Source: Streptomyces cavernicola (GTDB lineage Bacteria > Actinomycetota > Actinomycetes > Streptomycetales > Streptomycetaceae). Taken from it: a DNA stretch of 64,000 bases. This document shows, piece by piece, positions 7,909 through 15,774 of the stretch (the first letter of the stretch is position 1; each line of letters begins with the position of its first letter). A program made the position numbers and the translations under genes. The stretch spans positions 206,683 to 270,682 of the forward strand of contig NZ_JASCIQ010000005.1 in assembly GCF_029968035.1 (NCBI RefSeq). Reading direction: 5' to 3'. The notes beneath the pieces are model-generated. The model saw only the letters and a list, made by a program, of their open reading frames with translations, did no database searches and was not told where the DNA came from.

Positions 7909-8579
7909 AGTCCTCAGCGGACACCTCCGGGGCCTGCCCCCCGGCCCCCGCCTTCCCGCGGCTCCGCCCCGGCCCCCGGCTGTCCTTCGGCTGCCGCGCC
8001 GCCGTGGCCGCTCGCGCAGTTCCCCGCGCCCCTGAAGAGCCGGGGGCTCCGCCCCGGACCCCGGCCGGCCTTCGGCTGCCCGCTTCGTCGTGGTTGATCG
8101 CGCAGTTCCCCGCGCCCCCGGAAAGCCCGGGGCTCCGCCCCCAGACCCCGGCCGTCTTTCGGCTGCCCGCTTCGTCGTGGTTGATCGCGCAGTTCCCCGC
8201 GCCCCCGGAGAGCCAGGGGCTCCGCCCCAGACCCTGGCCGTCCTTCGGCTGCCCGCTTCGTCGTGGCTGGTCGCGCAGTTCCCCGCGCCCCTGAATGATC
8301 AGCCCCTGCCGGGGCTGAATCCCGCCACAGCCCGCAAAATCCAGCCCCTCCGGCGATTGAGGAGCGGGGGTCCGGGGGCTGGCCCCCGAGCGGGGTCCAG
8401 GGGCGGAGCCCCGAAGCGGGGTCCAGGGGCGGCAGCCCCGGGGGGCTGGGGCGGCAGTCCCCGGGGAGCGGGGAGCTGGGGGCGGCAGTTCCCGGGGCTG
8501 TCCGCCAGGCCACGCGGCGGCAGCCGCAAATTGACACAGCCGGGAAGGGGCGGGGAGGGGAAGATTCGCCCGTAGGGGA
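7909..8579. repeat. GC-rich intergenic repeat block with ~86-bp tandem array
   Basis: This 671-bp gene-free stretch contains four copies of TCGCGCAGTTCCCCGCGCCC at 8012, 8098, 8185 and 8271, spaced 86, 87 and 86 bp. Each unit also carries a CGGGGGCTCCGCCCC-type hairpin and a TTCGGCTGCCCGCTTCGTCG segment. Downstream, 8330-8500 holds CCAGCCCCTCCGGCG and several GGGGTCCAGGGGCGG units. Reading frames across the block are compositional and not genes. The same 20-bp core occurs, in either orientation, near 18707, 18790, 45493 and 60007, so it is a dispersed genome repeat family that is locally amplified here. Confidence 0.8.
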
Positions 8580-9197
8580 CTACAGGTCCGGGCACCCGGT
8601 GACCGCACGCGCCTGGGCCAGCAGCAGCTCCCGCGCCCGCTCCGGCCGCACCGCGGCGTTGTGGCTGACGATGTGCAACCCGTACCCGTCCTCCAGCGCG
8701 ACCAGCCCATGCGCGAGATCCCGCGCGGACGCCGCCAGCGTGAACACCCCCATCGCCGCCCCCACTTCGAGCGCCGTCGCGTACAACCCGACCTCCCGCC
8801 CGAACAGCGAGGTCATCAGCTCCGCATGCCCGGGGCTGCGCCCCGCCCGCCGGTGGAGTTGGTAGAGGAGGCCGTGGAGGGAGTCCTCCGCGCTCGACGG
8901 CAGCCCGCTGTCGACAAGCGCCCGCAGCCGCGCCGCCGGCGACCCCGCGGCCGCGGATTCGTACGCCCGCTGCCGGGACTCCAGGTACCCCTCCACCGCG
9001 CCGCGGTGCACCTCCAGGACGAGGTCGTCCAGCTCCGGGTAGTAGTACAGGACCGAGCCCTGCGAGACGCCCGCCGCATCGGCGATGTCCTTGATCCGCA
9101 GCCCTTCGAGGCCGCGCTCGGTGATCGCCTGCCCCGCCGCGGAGACGAGGGCCTGCCTGCGCGCCGTCTGATTGCGCGGTCTGCCGACTTTGCTCAT
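8580..9197 (-). CDS. TetR-family transcriptional regulator
   Basis: A 205-residue TetR regulator. The N-terminal helix-turn-helix is clear (GLRIKDIADAAGVSQGSVLYYY), followed by a helical effector domain with a BetI-like C-terminal region. The ATG at 9197 is preferred; a TTG three codons upstream (9206) is an alternative, and neither has a strong ribosome-binding site. It diverges from the aldehyde dehydrogenase-aminotransferase-permease operon across a 197-bp gap that contains a TTGACG-N17-TTGAAT promoter-like pair, so it most likely represses that operon and senses a polyamine- or amino-acid-derived ligand. Confidence 0.87.
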   Translation of the reverse strand: MSKVGRPRNQTARRQALVSAAGQAITERGLEGLRIKDIADAAGVSQGSVLYYYPELDDLVLEVHRGAVEGYLESRQRAYESAAAGSPAARLRALVDSGLPSSAEDSLHGLLYQLHRRAGRSPGHAELMTSLFGREVGLYATALEVGAAMGVFTLAASARDLAHGLVALEDGYGLHIVSHNAAVRPERARELLLAQARAVTGCPDL

Positions 9198-9254
9198 GGT
9201 CGTCAATTCTCTGTTACCCGGACCATGTCTTGCAAGAAGTTCCCGTCCAGAGCA

Positions 9255-9283
9255 TTGACGACCTCGTAAGCAATTGTTTGAAT
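9255..9283 (+). promoter_or_regulatory. candidate promoter of aldehyde dehydrogenase operon
   Basis: TTGACG (9255-9260) and TTGAAT (9278-9283) are spaced by 17 bp in an A/T-richer patch between the divergent TetR and dehydrogenase genes. The -35 is near consensus; the -10 is weak. Confidence 0.35.
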
Positions 9284-9394
9284 CTCAGCTCAAAGAACTG
9301 ATTGCGCCGGGCGCTCTGCCCGGCCCGCCCGTTCCGGGCCGCACCTGTGCCGACTTCCGGCCCGTCTCACCGAACCGCAAGCGAAGGCCACCGC

Positions 9395-10885
9395 ATGACG
9401 ACGTACTCGCACTGGCGGCAGCGCGCCGCCGAGCTCGTCCCCCGCACCCGCCTCTTCATCGACGGCGCCTGGTCGGAGCCCACCGGCGACGACCCCTGGC
9501 TGCCCACCGTGAACCCCGCCACCGGCAAGACCACCGCGCACGTCGCGATCGCCTCCGCCGCCGACGTCGACCGCGCCGTGGCCGCAGGCCGTACCGCCTT
9601 CGAGGACGGCCGCTGGTCACGCACCGCCCCCGCCGAGCGCAAGCGCGTCCTGCTCGAACTGGCCCGCCTGATCGAGGCGCACGGCGAGGAGCTCGCCCTC
9701 TGCGACACCCTCGACATGGGCAAGCCGATCGCCGAGTCGTACGGCACGGACGTGCCCGGCGCGGCCGGCGTCTTCGCCTGGTACGCGGAGGCCCTGGACA
9801 AGCTGTACGACGAGGTCGCCCCGGCCCCGCCCGGCAACCTGGCCCTGGTGCGGCGCGCCCCGCTGGGCGTCGTCGGCGCGGTCGTGCCGTGGAACTTCCC
9901 GCTGGACATCGCGAGTTGGAAGGTCGCACCCGCCCTCGCCGCCGGCAACAGCGTGGTCCTGAAGCCGGCCGAGCAGTCGCCGCAGTCGGCGCTGCTGCTC
10001 GCCGAGCTCGCCTCGCGGGCCGGACTCCCGGACGGCGTCCTGAACGTCGTGACGGGCCCCGGCGAGATCACCGGTCGCGCCCTCGGCCTGCACCCGGACG
10101 TGGACTGCCTGGCGTTCACCGGCTCCACCGCCGTCGCCAAGCGCTTCCTGGGCTACGCGGCCGAGTCCAACATGAAGCAGGTGTGGCCCGAGGCGGGCGG
10201 CAAGAGCCCGAACCTGGTCTTCGCCGACGCCGACCTGGACGCCGCCGCGGAGCGCGCCGCCTGGGGCTTCGCGTACAACGCGGGGCAGGTGTGCTCGTCC
10301 AACACCCGTCTGCTCGTGGAGAGTTCGATCGCCGAGGAGTTCGCCGCCCGGGTCGCCGAGCACGCCCGCGGCTGGCTGCCGGGCGACCCGCTCGACCCGG
10401 CCACGCGGCTCGGCCCGCTGGTCGACGAGGCCCAGGCGCGGCGCGTGCTCGCTGCGGTGGACGCCGCGATCACCGGCTCCGGCGGCACGCTGCTGTGCGG
10501 CGGCACGCGGCCCGAGCGCGAGGGCGCGTACGTCGACCCGGCCGTCGTGACCGGACTCGACCCCGAAGCACCGCTCGTACGCGAGGAGTTGTTCGGGCCC
10601 GTGCTCGCGGTGCTGCCGTTCCGCGACGAGGCGGAGGCGGTGCGGCTCGCGAACGACTCCGCGTACGGCCTGGCCGCGTCCGTCTGGAGCCGGGACCTGG
10701 GCCGCGCGCACCGCGTCGCCGACGCGCTCCGGGCGGGCACCGTCTCCGTCAACACCGTCGACGCGCTCAGCCCGTTCACGCCCTTCGGCGGCTTCAAGCA
10801 GTCCGGCCACGGCCGTGACCTCTCGCTGCACTCCTTCGACAAGTACACGGGCCTCAAGACCACATGGATCTCGTACGACGCCTGA
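9395..10885 (+). CDS. NAD(P)+-dependent aldehyde dehydrogenase (PuuC/aminobutyraldehyde-type)
   Basis: A 496-residue aldehyde dehydrogenase. VPWNFPLDIASWKVAPAL forms the cofactor site, the catalytic base is Glu266 in EAGGKSPN, the nucleophile is Cys300 in NAGQVCSSNTR, and the C-terminal EELFGPVLAVLPF and SPFTPFGGFKQSGHGRD motifs are intact. The family-typical ELGGK reads EAGGK here. It resembles gamma-glutamyl-gamma-aminobutyraldehyde and aminobutyraldehyde dehydrogenases. An upstream in-frame ATG at 9302 gives a 31-residue Arg/Pro-rich extension without homology, so ATG 9395 is used. It is followed 40 bp later by a class III aminotransferase, consistent with oxidation of the aminoaldehyde or semialdehyde the latter produces. 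Confidence 0.9.
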   Translation: MTTYSHWRQRAAELVPRTRLFIDGAWSEPTGDDPWLPTVNPATGKTTAHVAIASAADVDRAVAAGRTAFEDGRWSRTAPAERKRVLLELARLIEAHGEELALCDTLDMGKPIAESYGTDVPGAAGVFAWYAEALDKLYDEVAPAPPGNLALVRRAPLGVVGAVVPWNFPLDIASWKVAPALAAGNSVVLKPAEQSPQSALLLAELASRAGLPDGVLNVVTGPGEITGRALGLHPDVDCLAFTGSTAVAKRFLGYAAESNMKQVWPEAGGKSPNLVFADADLDAAAERAAWGFAYNAGQVCSSNTRLLVESSIAEEFAARVAEHARGWLPGDPLDPATRLGPLVDEAQARRVLAAVDAAITGSGGTLLCGGTRPEREGAYVDPAVVTGLDPEAPLVREELFGPVLAVLPFRDEAEAVRLANDSAYGLAASVWSRDLGRAHRVADALRAGTVSVNTVDALSPFTPFGGFKQSGHGRDLSLHSFDKYTGLKTTWISYDA

Positions 10886-10925
10886 CCGGCCCCCACCCTC
10901 AGCACACTCACGAAAGGCACCGCCC

Positions 10926-12278
10926 ATGACCCTCGACGCCGCCGAACTCGCCCGCCTCGACCGGGCGCACATCATCCACCCCTACCTGCCGGGCAGCGCC
11001 ACCGAGCGCATCGTGATGACCGAGGGGGCGGGCTGCCGGCTCACCGACACCGAGGGCCGGAGCTACCTCGACGCCACCGGCGGCCTCTGGCTGGCGCAGG
11101 TCGGCCACGGGCGCACGGACCTCGCGGACGTGGCGCACGAGCAGATGAAGAAGCTGGAGTACTTCACCAGCTTCTGGGACTTCTCCAACGACCGCGCCAT
11201 CGAACTGGCCGCCCGCCTCGCCGAGTTGGCGCCGGACCCGCTGAACCACGTGTACTACACGTCCGGCGGTTCGGAGGGCGTCGAGGCCGCGATCAAGATG
11301 GCCCGCTACTACCACCACCGCCGCGGCGAGGGCAGCCGCACCTGGATCCTGGCGCGCAGCAAGGCGTACCACGGCGTGGGCTACGGCGGCAGCTCCGCCG
11401 CCGGATTCCCGCTGTACCAGGAGGGCTTCGCCCCGATGGTGCCGCACGTCTCGCACCTGACCCCGCCGTGGCCGTACCGCAGCGAGCTGTACGACGGCCA
11501 GGACCCCACCGACTTCCTCATCCGCGAACTGGAGGAGCGGATCGCGGAGATCGGCCCGGAGAACATCGCCGCGATGGTAGGCGAGCCGATCATGGGCGTC
11601 GGCGGCATGCTCGTACCGCCCGCCGACTACTGGCCGCGGGTCCGCGAGGTCCTGGACCGGCACGGCATCCTGCTGATCTTCGACGAGGTCGTCACCGCGT
11701 ACGGGCGGGTGGGCGAGTGGTTCGCCGCCCAGTACTTCGAGACCACCCCGGACATCATCGTCACCGCCAAGGGCATCACCTCCGGGTACGTCCCGCTGGG
11801 CGCGCTGCTCGTCGGGGACCACGTCGCCGAGGCGCTCCTGCGTGAGCAGGGCTTCCCGATGGGCTACACGTACAACGGCCACCCGGTCGCCACGGCCGTC
11901 GCACTCGCCAACCTCGACGTCATCGAGAAGGAGGGGCTGCTCGCCCGCGCGACCACCATCGGCTCCTTCCTGCACGCCGAACTCCAGTCGCAGCTGGGCG
12001 AGTTGGACGTGGTCGGCGAGGTCCGCTCGGTCGGCATGATGCTCGCCGTGGAGCTCGTCGCGGACAAGGCGACCCGTGAGCCGCTGCCGCTCGACCCCGA
12101 GCGGATGCCGCACGACGTGATCCGCCGCGAGTCCGGCGTCATCGTCCGCGACTCGGCGCACAGCCTGGTGCTCTCGCCGCCGCTGATCATGACCGAGGCG
12201 GAGGCCAAGGAGGCGGCGTCCGCGCTGCGCAGCGTCCTGGAGCGCACCGAGCCGAACGGCCGGATCCGCGAGGCCTGA
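10926..12278 (+). CDS. class III PLP-dependent aminotransferase (omega-amino acid/polyamine:pyruvate type)
   Basis: A 450-residue class III aminotransferase. The PLP lysine is Lys282 in TAKGITSGYVPLGA; LIFDEVVTAYGRVG supplies the aspartate that contacts the PLP nitrogen, and YYTSGGSEGVEAAIKMAR binds the phosphate. YLDATGGLWLAQVGHGR and PMGYTYNGHP are characteristic of omega-amino acid:pyruvate and putrescine/taurine-type transaminases. It should move a terminal amino group from a polyamine or omega-amino acid to pyruvate or 2-oxoglutarate, giving an aldehyde for the upstream dehydrogenase. GAAAGG precedes the ATG. Exact donor cannot be decided from sequence. Confidence 0.9.
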   Translation: MTLDAAELARLDRAHIIHPYLPGSATERIVMTEGAGCRLTDTEGRSYLDATGGLWLAQVGHGRTDLADVAHEQMKKLEYFTSFWDFSNDRAIELAARLAELAPDPLNHVYYTSGGSEGVEAAIKMARYYHHRRGEGSRTWILARSKAYHGVGYGGSSAAGFPLYQEGFAPMVPHVSHLTPPWPYRSELYDGQDPTDFLIRELEERIAEIGPENIAAMVGEPIMGVGGMLVPPADYWPRVREVLDRHGILLIFDEVVTAYGRVGEWFAAQYFETTPDIIVTAKGITSGYVPLGALLVGDHVAEALLREQGFPMGYTYNGHPVATAVALANLDVIEKEGLLARATTIGSFLHAELQSQLGELDVVGEVRSVGMMLAVELVADKATREPLPLDPERMPHDVIRRESGVIVRDSAHSLVLSPPLIMTEAEAKEAASALRSVLERTEPNGRIREA

Positions 12279-12425
12279 GCGCCACCGGCCTGCCCCCCCC
12301 CGCCCGCACGGGAGGCCCGTCCCCCGCCGGGCCTCCCCCGCACCCCCGTCCCCGTACCGACACCCGCCCCCGTACCGACACGCACCCGCACGCAGTCCCC
12401 CGTCTCCCCGCCCTAGGAACTGCCC
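12279..12425 (+). repeat. C-rich low-complexity spacer with short direct repeat
   Basis: The 147-bp gap before the permease is almost purely pyrimidine-rich on this strand and includes a direct repeat of CCCCGTACCGACAC (about 12350-12380). No terminator hairpin is obvious. Confidence 0.5.
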
Positions 12426-13940
12426 GTGTCCACCAAGCTCTCGCCCCCTGACCTGCCGGCGCCCGAGGCCACCCCGGGCCTGCGGCGCAGCCTCAAGCGC
12501 TTCGACATCACCGCCATGGCCGTGGCCGCGGTGATCTCCTTCGACACCGTCGGACAGATCGCCACCGGCGGCGGCGAGGCCGCCACCTGGACGGCGGCCA
12601 TCGCCGTGTTCTTCCTCATCCCGTACGCCCTGCTCTTCGCCGAGACCGGTGCCGCGTTCCCGCAGGAGGGCGGCCCGTACATGTGGGTCAAGCTCGCCCT
12701 CGGCCGGCCCGCGGCGGCGCTCACGACCCTCTTCTACTGGGTCACCAACCCGATCTGGCTGGGCGGTTCGCTGGTCTTCCTCGCCGCCGAGACCTGGGAC
12801 GGCTTCGTCTTCCACCTGGGCTCGGGCACGTTCGCCGACTACGCGTTCAAGCTCGTCTTCGTCTGGGCCGCCATCCTCACCGCGGTCGTCTCCCTCAGCC
12901 GCGGCAAGTGGATCACCACGGCCGGGGCGATCGTGAAGGTCCTCTCCCTCGCCCTGTTCACGCTCACCGCCGTCCTGTATGGGGCCCAGCACGGCTTCCG
13001 GGGCCTGGCCGACGCCAGCTTCACGCCGACGACGGCCGGTTTCCTCGCCCTCGTGCCGATCCTGCTCTTCGCGTACGTCGGCTTCGAGGCGCCGAACGCC
13101 GCGGGCGAGGAGATGCACGACCCGCAGCGCGACGTGCCCGCCGCACTCGGCCGCTCCGCGACCATCGCCGCCTGCTGCTACCTCCTGCCGGTCCTCGCGC
13201 TCCTCGCCGTCGTGCCGGCCGGGAAGGTCACCGGCGTCGGCGGCTTCATGGAGGGCGCGCGGCTCGTCTTCGGCGTGTACGGCGGCGCGGCCGGGCCGCT
13301 CCTCACGCTCACCGCGGTCATGTTCGTCTTCGCGCTCCTCACCCAGGGCAGCGCGTGGATGATCGTCTCCGACCGTATGCAGGCCATGGCCGCGGCGGAC
13401 GGCGGCTTCTTCTCCCGCGCGCTCGGGGCGTTCCACCCGAGGCTCGCGACGCCGGTGCGGACGAACCTGCTGTCCGGCGCGGTCGCCACGGTCTTCATGT
13501 TCGCCGCGATGCAGCTGGCCGACGGCGACACGGCGGCGGTGTTCACGGTCGTCCTCACCGTGGCGGTGACCACGCTGCTCCTGTCGTACTTGGTCGTCGT
13601 CCCCGCCCTCGTGGTCCTGCGGCTGCGCCGCCCGGAGGTCCGCCGACCGTACCGAGTCCCGTTCGGGAACCGGGGGTTCGTGCTCTGCGCGGCCCTGGTG
13701 TACGCGTGGATCCTGGTCGGCTCCTGGTCGGCGCTGTTCCCCGGGGTCCTGGAGGGGCTCTTCGGCATCGACTACGTGTTCAGCGAGATCTGGGGCGTCT
13801 CCCGGCTCGCGTTCGAGACCTTCACCCTCGGTACGGTCGCGCTGCTCCTCCTCGTCGGGGCGGTCGGCCTCGCGGTGGCCCGGCGTACGGACCGGGGCGT
13901 TGACCGAGGCGCTGACCGGGGCGCGGCGGCCGACGGCTGA
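12426..13940 (+). CDS. APC-superfamily amino acid/polyamine permease
   Basis: A 504-residue, ~12-helix APC permease. It starts after a hydrophilic N terminus with LKRFDITAMAVAAVISFDTVG, then GGEAATWTAAIAVFFLIPYA and FPQEGGPYMWVKLALG in the first helices, a typical APC substrate-site arrangement. The C terminus carries RRPYRVPFGNRGF, a loop motif shared by glutamate/GABA and polyamine exchangers. It probably imports the compound metabolised by the aminotransferase and aldehyde dehydrogenase upstream. The start is GTG 12426 after AGGAA. A strong hairpin downstream separates it from the convergent acyl-CoA dehydrogenase-like gene. Confidence 0.88.
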   Translation: MSTKLSPPDLPAPEATPGLRRSLKRFDITAMAVAAVISFDTVGQIATGGGEAATWTAAIAVFFLIPYALLFAETGAAFPQEGGPYMWVKLALGRPAAALTTLFYWVTNPIWLGGSLVFLAAETWDGFVFHLGSGTFADYAFKLVFVWAAILTAVVSLSRGKWITTAGAIVKVLSLALFTLTAVLYGAQHGFRGLADASFTPTTAGFLALVPILLFAYVGFEAPNAAGEEMHDPQRDVPAALGRSATIAACCYLLPVLALLAVVPAGKVTGVGGFMEGARLVFGVYGGAAGPLLTLTAVMFVFALLTQGSAWMIVSDRMQAMAAADGGFFSRALGAFHPRLATPVRTNLLSGAVATVFMFAAMQLADGDTAAVFTVVLTVAVTTLLLSYLVVVPALVVLRLRRPEVRRPYRVPFGNRGFVLCAALVYAWILVGSWSALFPGVLEGLFGIDYVFSEIWGVSRLAFETFTLGTVALLLLVGAVGLAVARRTDRGVDRGADRGAAADG

Positions 13941-13957
13941 ACGCGCCCGCGCGCCCC

Positions 13958-13992
13958 GGGCAGGGCTCGACCTGGGAGGTCGGGCCCTGCCC
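13958..13992. terminator. bidirectional hairpin terminator between convergent genes
   Basis: GGGCAGGGCTCGACCT and AGGTCGGGCCCTGCCC form a 16-bp stem (one G-T pair) around a GGG loop, midway between the permease and the acyl-CoA dehydrogenase-like gene that end facing each other. Confidence 0.75.
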
Positions 13993-14010
13993 CTGTTCCC
14001 TCCCCTGCCG

Positions 14011-15189
14011 CTACTCCAGGTCGAGGAAGGTCCAACTCGCCTCGGGCCGGGCCCCGCTGAGCCAGGTCCCGCAGTTCTGCAGGACGACCGGGCTGGAGGT
14101 GATGTGCTGGGACCCCGTGCCGAGGTCGCGCAGGAACCGCTCGATCGGGCCGCGTCGGATCGCCGCCGTGCCCGCCCAGCGGTGGACCGTCCTGCCGACG
14201 CCGAGGGCGGTCGACGTCGCGTGGTTGAGGGCGAGCCGCAGCAGGGTGTCCTGCTCGGTGTCCGTCAACTCGCCCGCGTCCAGGGTGAGTTCGATGCCCC
14301 GCCACACCTCGGCCGCCCAGGCGCGCGCCGCCCGGAGCTCGGCTTCCGCGGTCGCGTACTCGGCGTGGAACTGGGAGGTGTCGACGGCGGCGTTACGGCT
14401 GCCGCTGCGGGCCGCGGCGACCGACTTCAGCTCGTCGAGGAGGCGCCGCCCGACGCCGAATGCCCAGCCGGTGTGCCCGAGCGCGGACAGGTTGACCAGG
14501 CCGAGCCGGTAGATCGCCCCACCGTTGGCGGGGGTGGTCGTGGTGGCGGGATAGGTGTGCGTCGCCGGGACGTACGCCTCGTCGCAGTGGTAGTCGACGC
14601 TGTGCGTGGCGCGCAGGCCGAGCACGTCCCAGTTGCCGTCGAGGACCACCTGCTCCTTGGGCATCGCCAGGACGCGCAGCTCCCCGGTGCCCTCGACCTG
14701 GATCGCGCTGTGGATGTGGCTGGCGTGCGCCATGCCGGAGGCGAACTGCCAGGCGCCGCTGACGAGGAAGCCGCCGTCCACCGGGACCGCCCGGCCGGGA
14801 CGGGTGCCGTGCCCGGCGAGCAGCGCGTGCTTCCCGCTCGGCACGTCGGGGAACAGCTCCGCCGCCGCGGTGGGGCCGAGATAGGCCGCGGTGGTGGCGG
14901 TCATCACCTGCAGCGCCTGCATCGTCCAGCCCGCGGCGGCGTCGTGGTAGCTGATCCGCTCCACCATCTCGATCAACTGGCGCGGGGAGAACTCGTGGCC
15001 GCCGAGGCTCCTCGGCAGTCCGGCCCGTACGACCCCCGCGTCGAGCACAGCCCGCGCGGTGTCGTCGGTGTGCCGCCCGAGTTCCTCGGCGGGCGCCGCG
15101 TCCGCGTCGAGGGTCGCGCCGAGCGCCTCTATTCGCTCCAGCACTGCGGGAAATTCCGGGCTGAGGTGCAGTCCGGGTGTGGCCGCCAT
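14011..15189 (-). CDS. acyl-CoA dehydrogenase type 2 / HpaB-like flavin monooxygenase-family protein
   Basis: A 392-residue member of the acyl-CoA dehydrogenase superfamily, group with the type 2 C-terminal domain. Visible blocks: ARAVLDAGVVRAGLPRSLGG near the N terminus, AAGWTMQALQVMTA, the GGFLVSGAWQFASGMAHAS beta-domain segment that binds flavin, VLGLRATHS, and a C-terminal helical bundle ending in GTGSQHITSSPVV. Members of this group include flavin-dependent hydroxylases (dibenzothiophene and hydroxyphenylacetate types) as well as dehydrogenases; the usual catalytic glutamate of true acyl-CoA dehydrogenases is not evident. The left end of an IS200/IS605-type element lies about 15 bp upstream of the ATG, so its native promoter has probably been displaced. 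GGTAGG before the start could be a retained ribosome-binding site. Confidence 0.8.
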   Translation of the reverse strand: MAATPGLHLSPEFPAVLERIEALGATLDADAAPAEELGRHTDDTARAVLDAGVVRAGLPRSLGGHEFSPRQLIEMVERISYHDAAAGWTMQALQVMTATTAAYLGPTAAAELFPDVPSGKHALLAGHGTRPGRAVPVDGGFLVSGAWQFASGMAHASHIHSAIQVEGTGELRVLAMPKEQVVLDGNWDVLGLRATHSVDYHCDEAYVPATHTYPATTTTPANGGAIYRLGLVNLSALGHTGWAFGVGRRLLDELKSVAAARSGSRNAAVDTSQFHAEYATAEAELRAARAWAAEVWRGIELTLDAGELTDTEQDTLLRLALNHATSTALGVGRTVHRWAGTAAIRRGPIERFLRDLGTGSQHITSSPVVLQNCGTWLSGARPEASWTFLDLE

Positions 15190-15207
15190 CAGAACCTACC
15201 CAGGGGA

Positions 15208-15227
15208 CGCCCCGCTTCAGCGGGGTG
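15208..15227 (+). repeat. left-end hairpin of the IS200/IS605 element
   Basis: CCCCGC-TTCA-GCGGGG, extended by two further pairs, is the subterminal imperfect palindrome that TnpA recognises at the left end in this family. Confidence 0.7.
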
Positions 15228-15339
15228 GGGAATGGCTTCTGCGTCCTGCTCTGACCTCAACTGTGTGCACGGATCTGCACTGTCCATCTGAACCGCCTTT
15301 CCTGCCGCACTAGACCTGCGACATCTGTATATTCATCGT

Positions 15340-15774
15340 GTGACTGTGACCAGGAAGGTTCGCCGATTCTCCGGCGGCGTGCACGACCTCGGGCTCCACG
15401 TGGTGTGGTGCCCGAAGTACCGCCGTCCGGTCCTCGGCGGCAGGGTCGCGGAACGCCTGGACGAGCTGATCCGGCAGAAGGCAGACGAGCGAGGGTGGGA
15501 GATCATCGCTCTTGAGGTGATGCCCGACCACGTGCACCTGTGCGTCAAGCACGACCCCAAATCATCGGCCTCGTACGTCGCGAACCAGTTCAAGGGCTTC
15601 ACCTCCCGCATACTTCGCTCGGAGTTCCCGCACCTGAAGTCGCGGATGCCCACGCTGTGGTCGTCGTCGTACTTCGCAGCCTCGGTCGGCGCGGTGTCGG
15701 CGGCCACGGTGGAGAAATACATCAACACCCAGTGGGAGCGCCCCTCGAAGAAGGGGAAGGGGGACGCCTCGTGA
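15340..15774 (+). CDS. tnpA: IS200/IS605-family TnpA (Y1 HUH transposase)
   Basis: A 144-residue Y1 transposase. The HUH metal-binding motif is visible as HVH in MPDHVHLCVK, and the catalytic tyrosine is in VEKYINTQ near the C terminus. VVWCPKYRRPVL near the N terminus is the family signature. It nicks and rejoins single-stranded element ends, using the subterminal hairpins. The start is GTG 15340. The gene ends in GTGA, overlapping the tnpB start by four bases. No frameshift or missing residue was seen. Confidence 0.92.
   Translation: MTVTRKVRRFSGGVHDLGLHVVWCPKYRRPVLGGRVAERLDELIRQKADERGWEIIALEVMPDHVHLCVKHDPKSSASYVANQFKGFTSRILRSEFPHLKSRMPTLWSSSYFAASVGAVSAATVEKYINTQWERPSKKGKGDAS

Noticed and set aside
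7955..8300. Regularly spaced repeats that look like a CRISPR array
   Set aside because: The whole 86-87-bp unit is conserved, not just a repeat with unique spacers; no cas genes are near, and the same units occur singly elsewhere.
7436..8710. Long minus-strand open frame across the LysR 3' end and repeat block (about 424 codons)
   Set aside because: It runs through repetitive GC-rich DNA, is Pro/Gly/Arg/Ser-rich with internal repeats copied from the array, and overlaps two real genes.
10908..13436. 842-codon minus-strand frame opposite the aminotransferase and permease genes
   Set aside because: It is the mirror of two well-supported plus-strand genes; composition is Glu/Arg/Gly/Val-rich as expected for an antisense frame in high-GC DNA.
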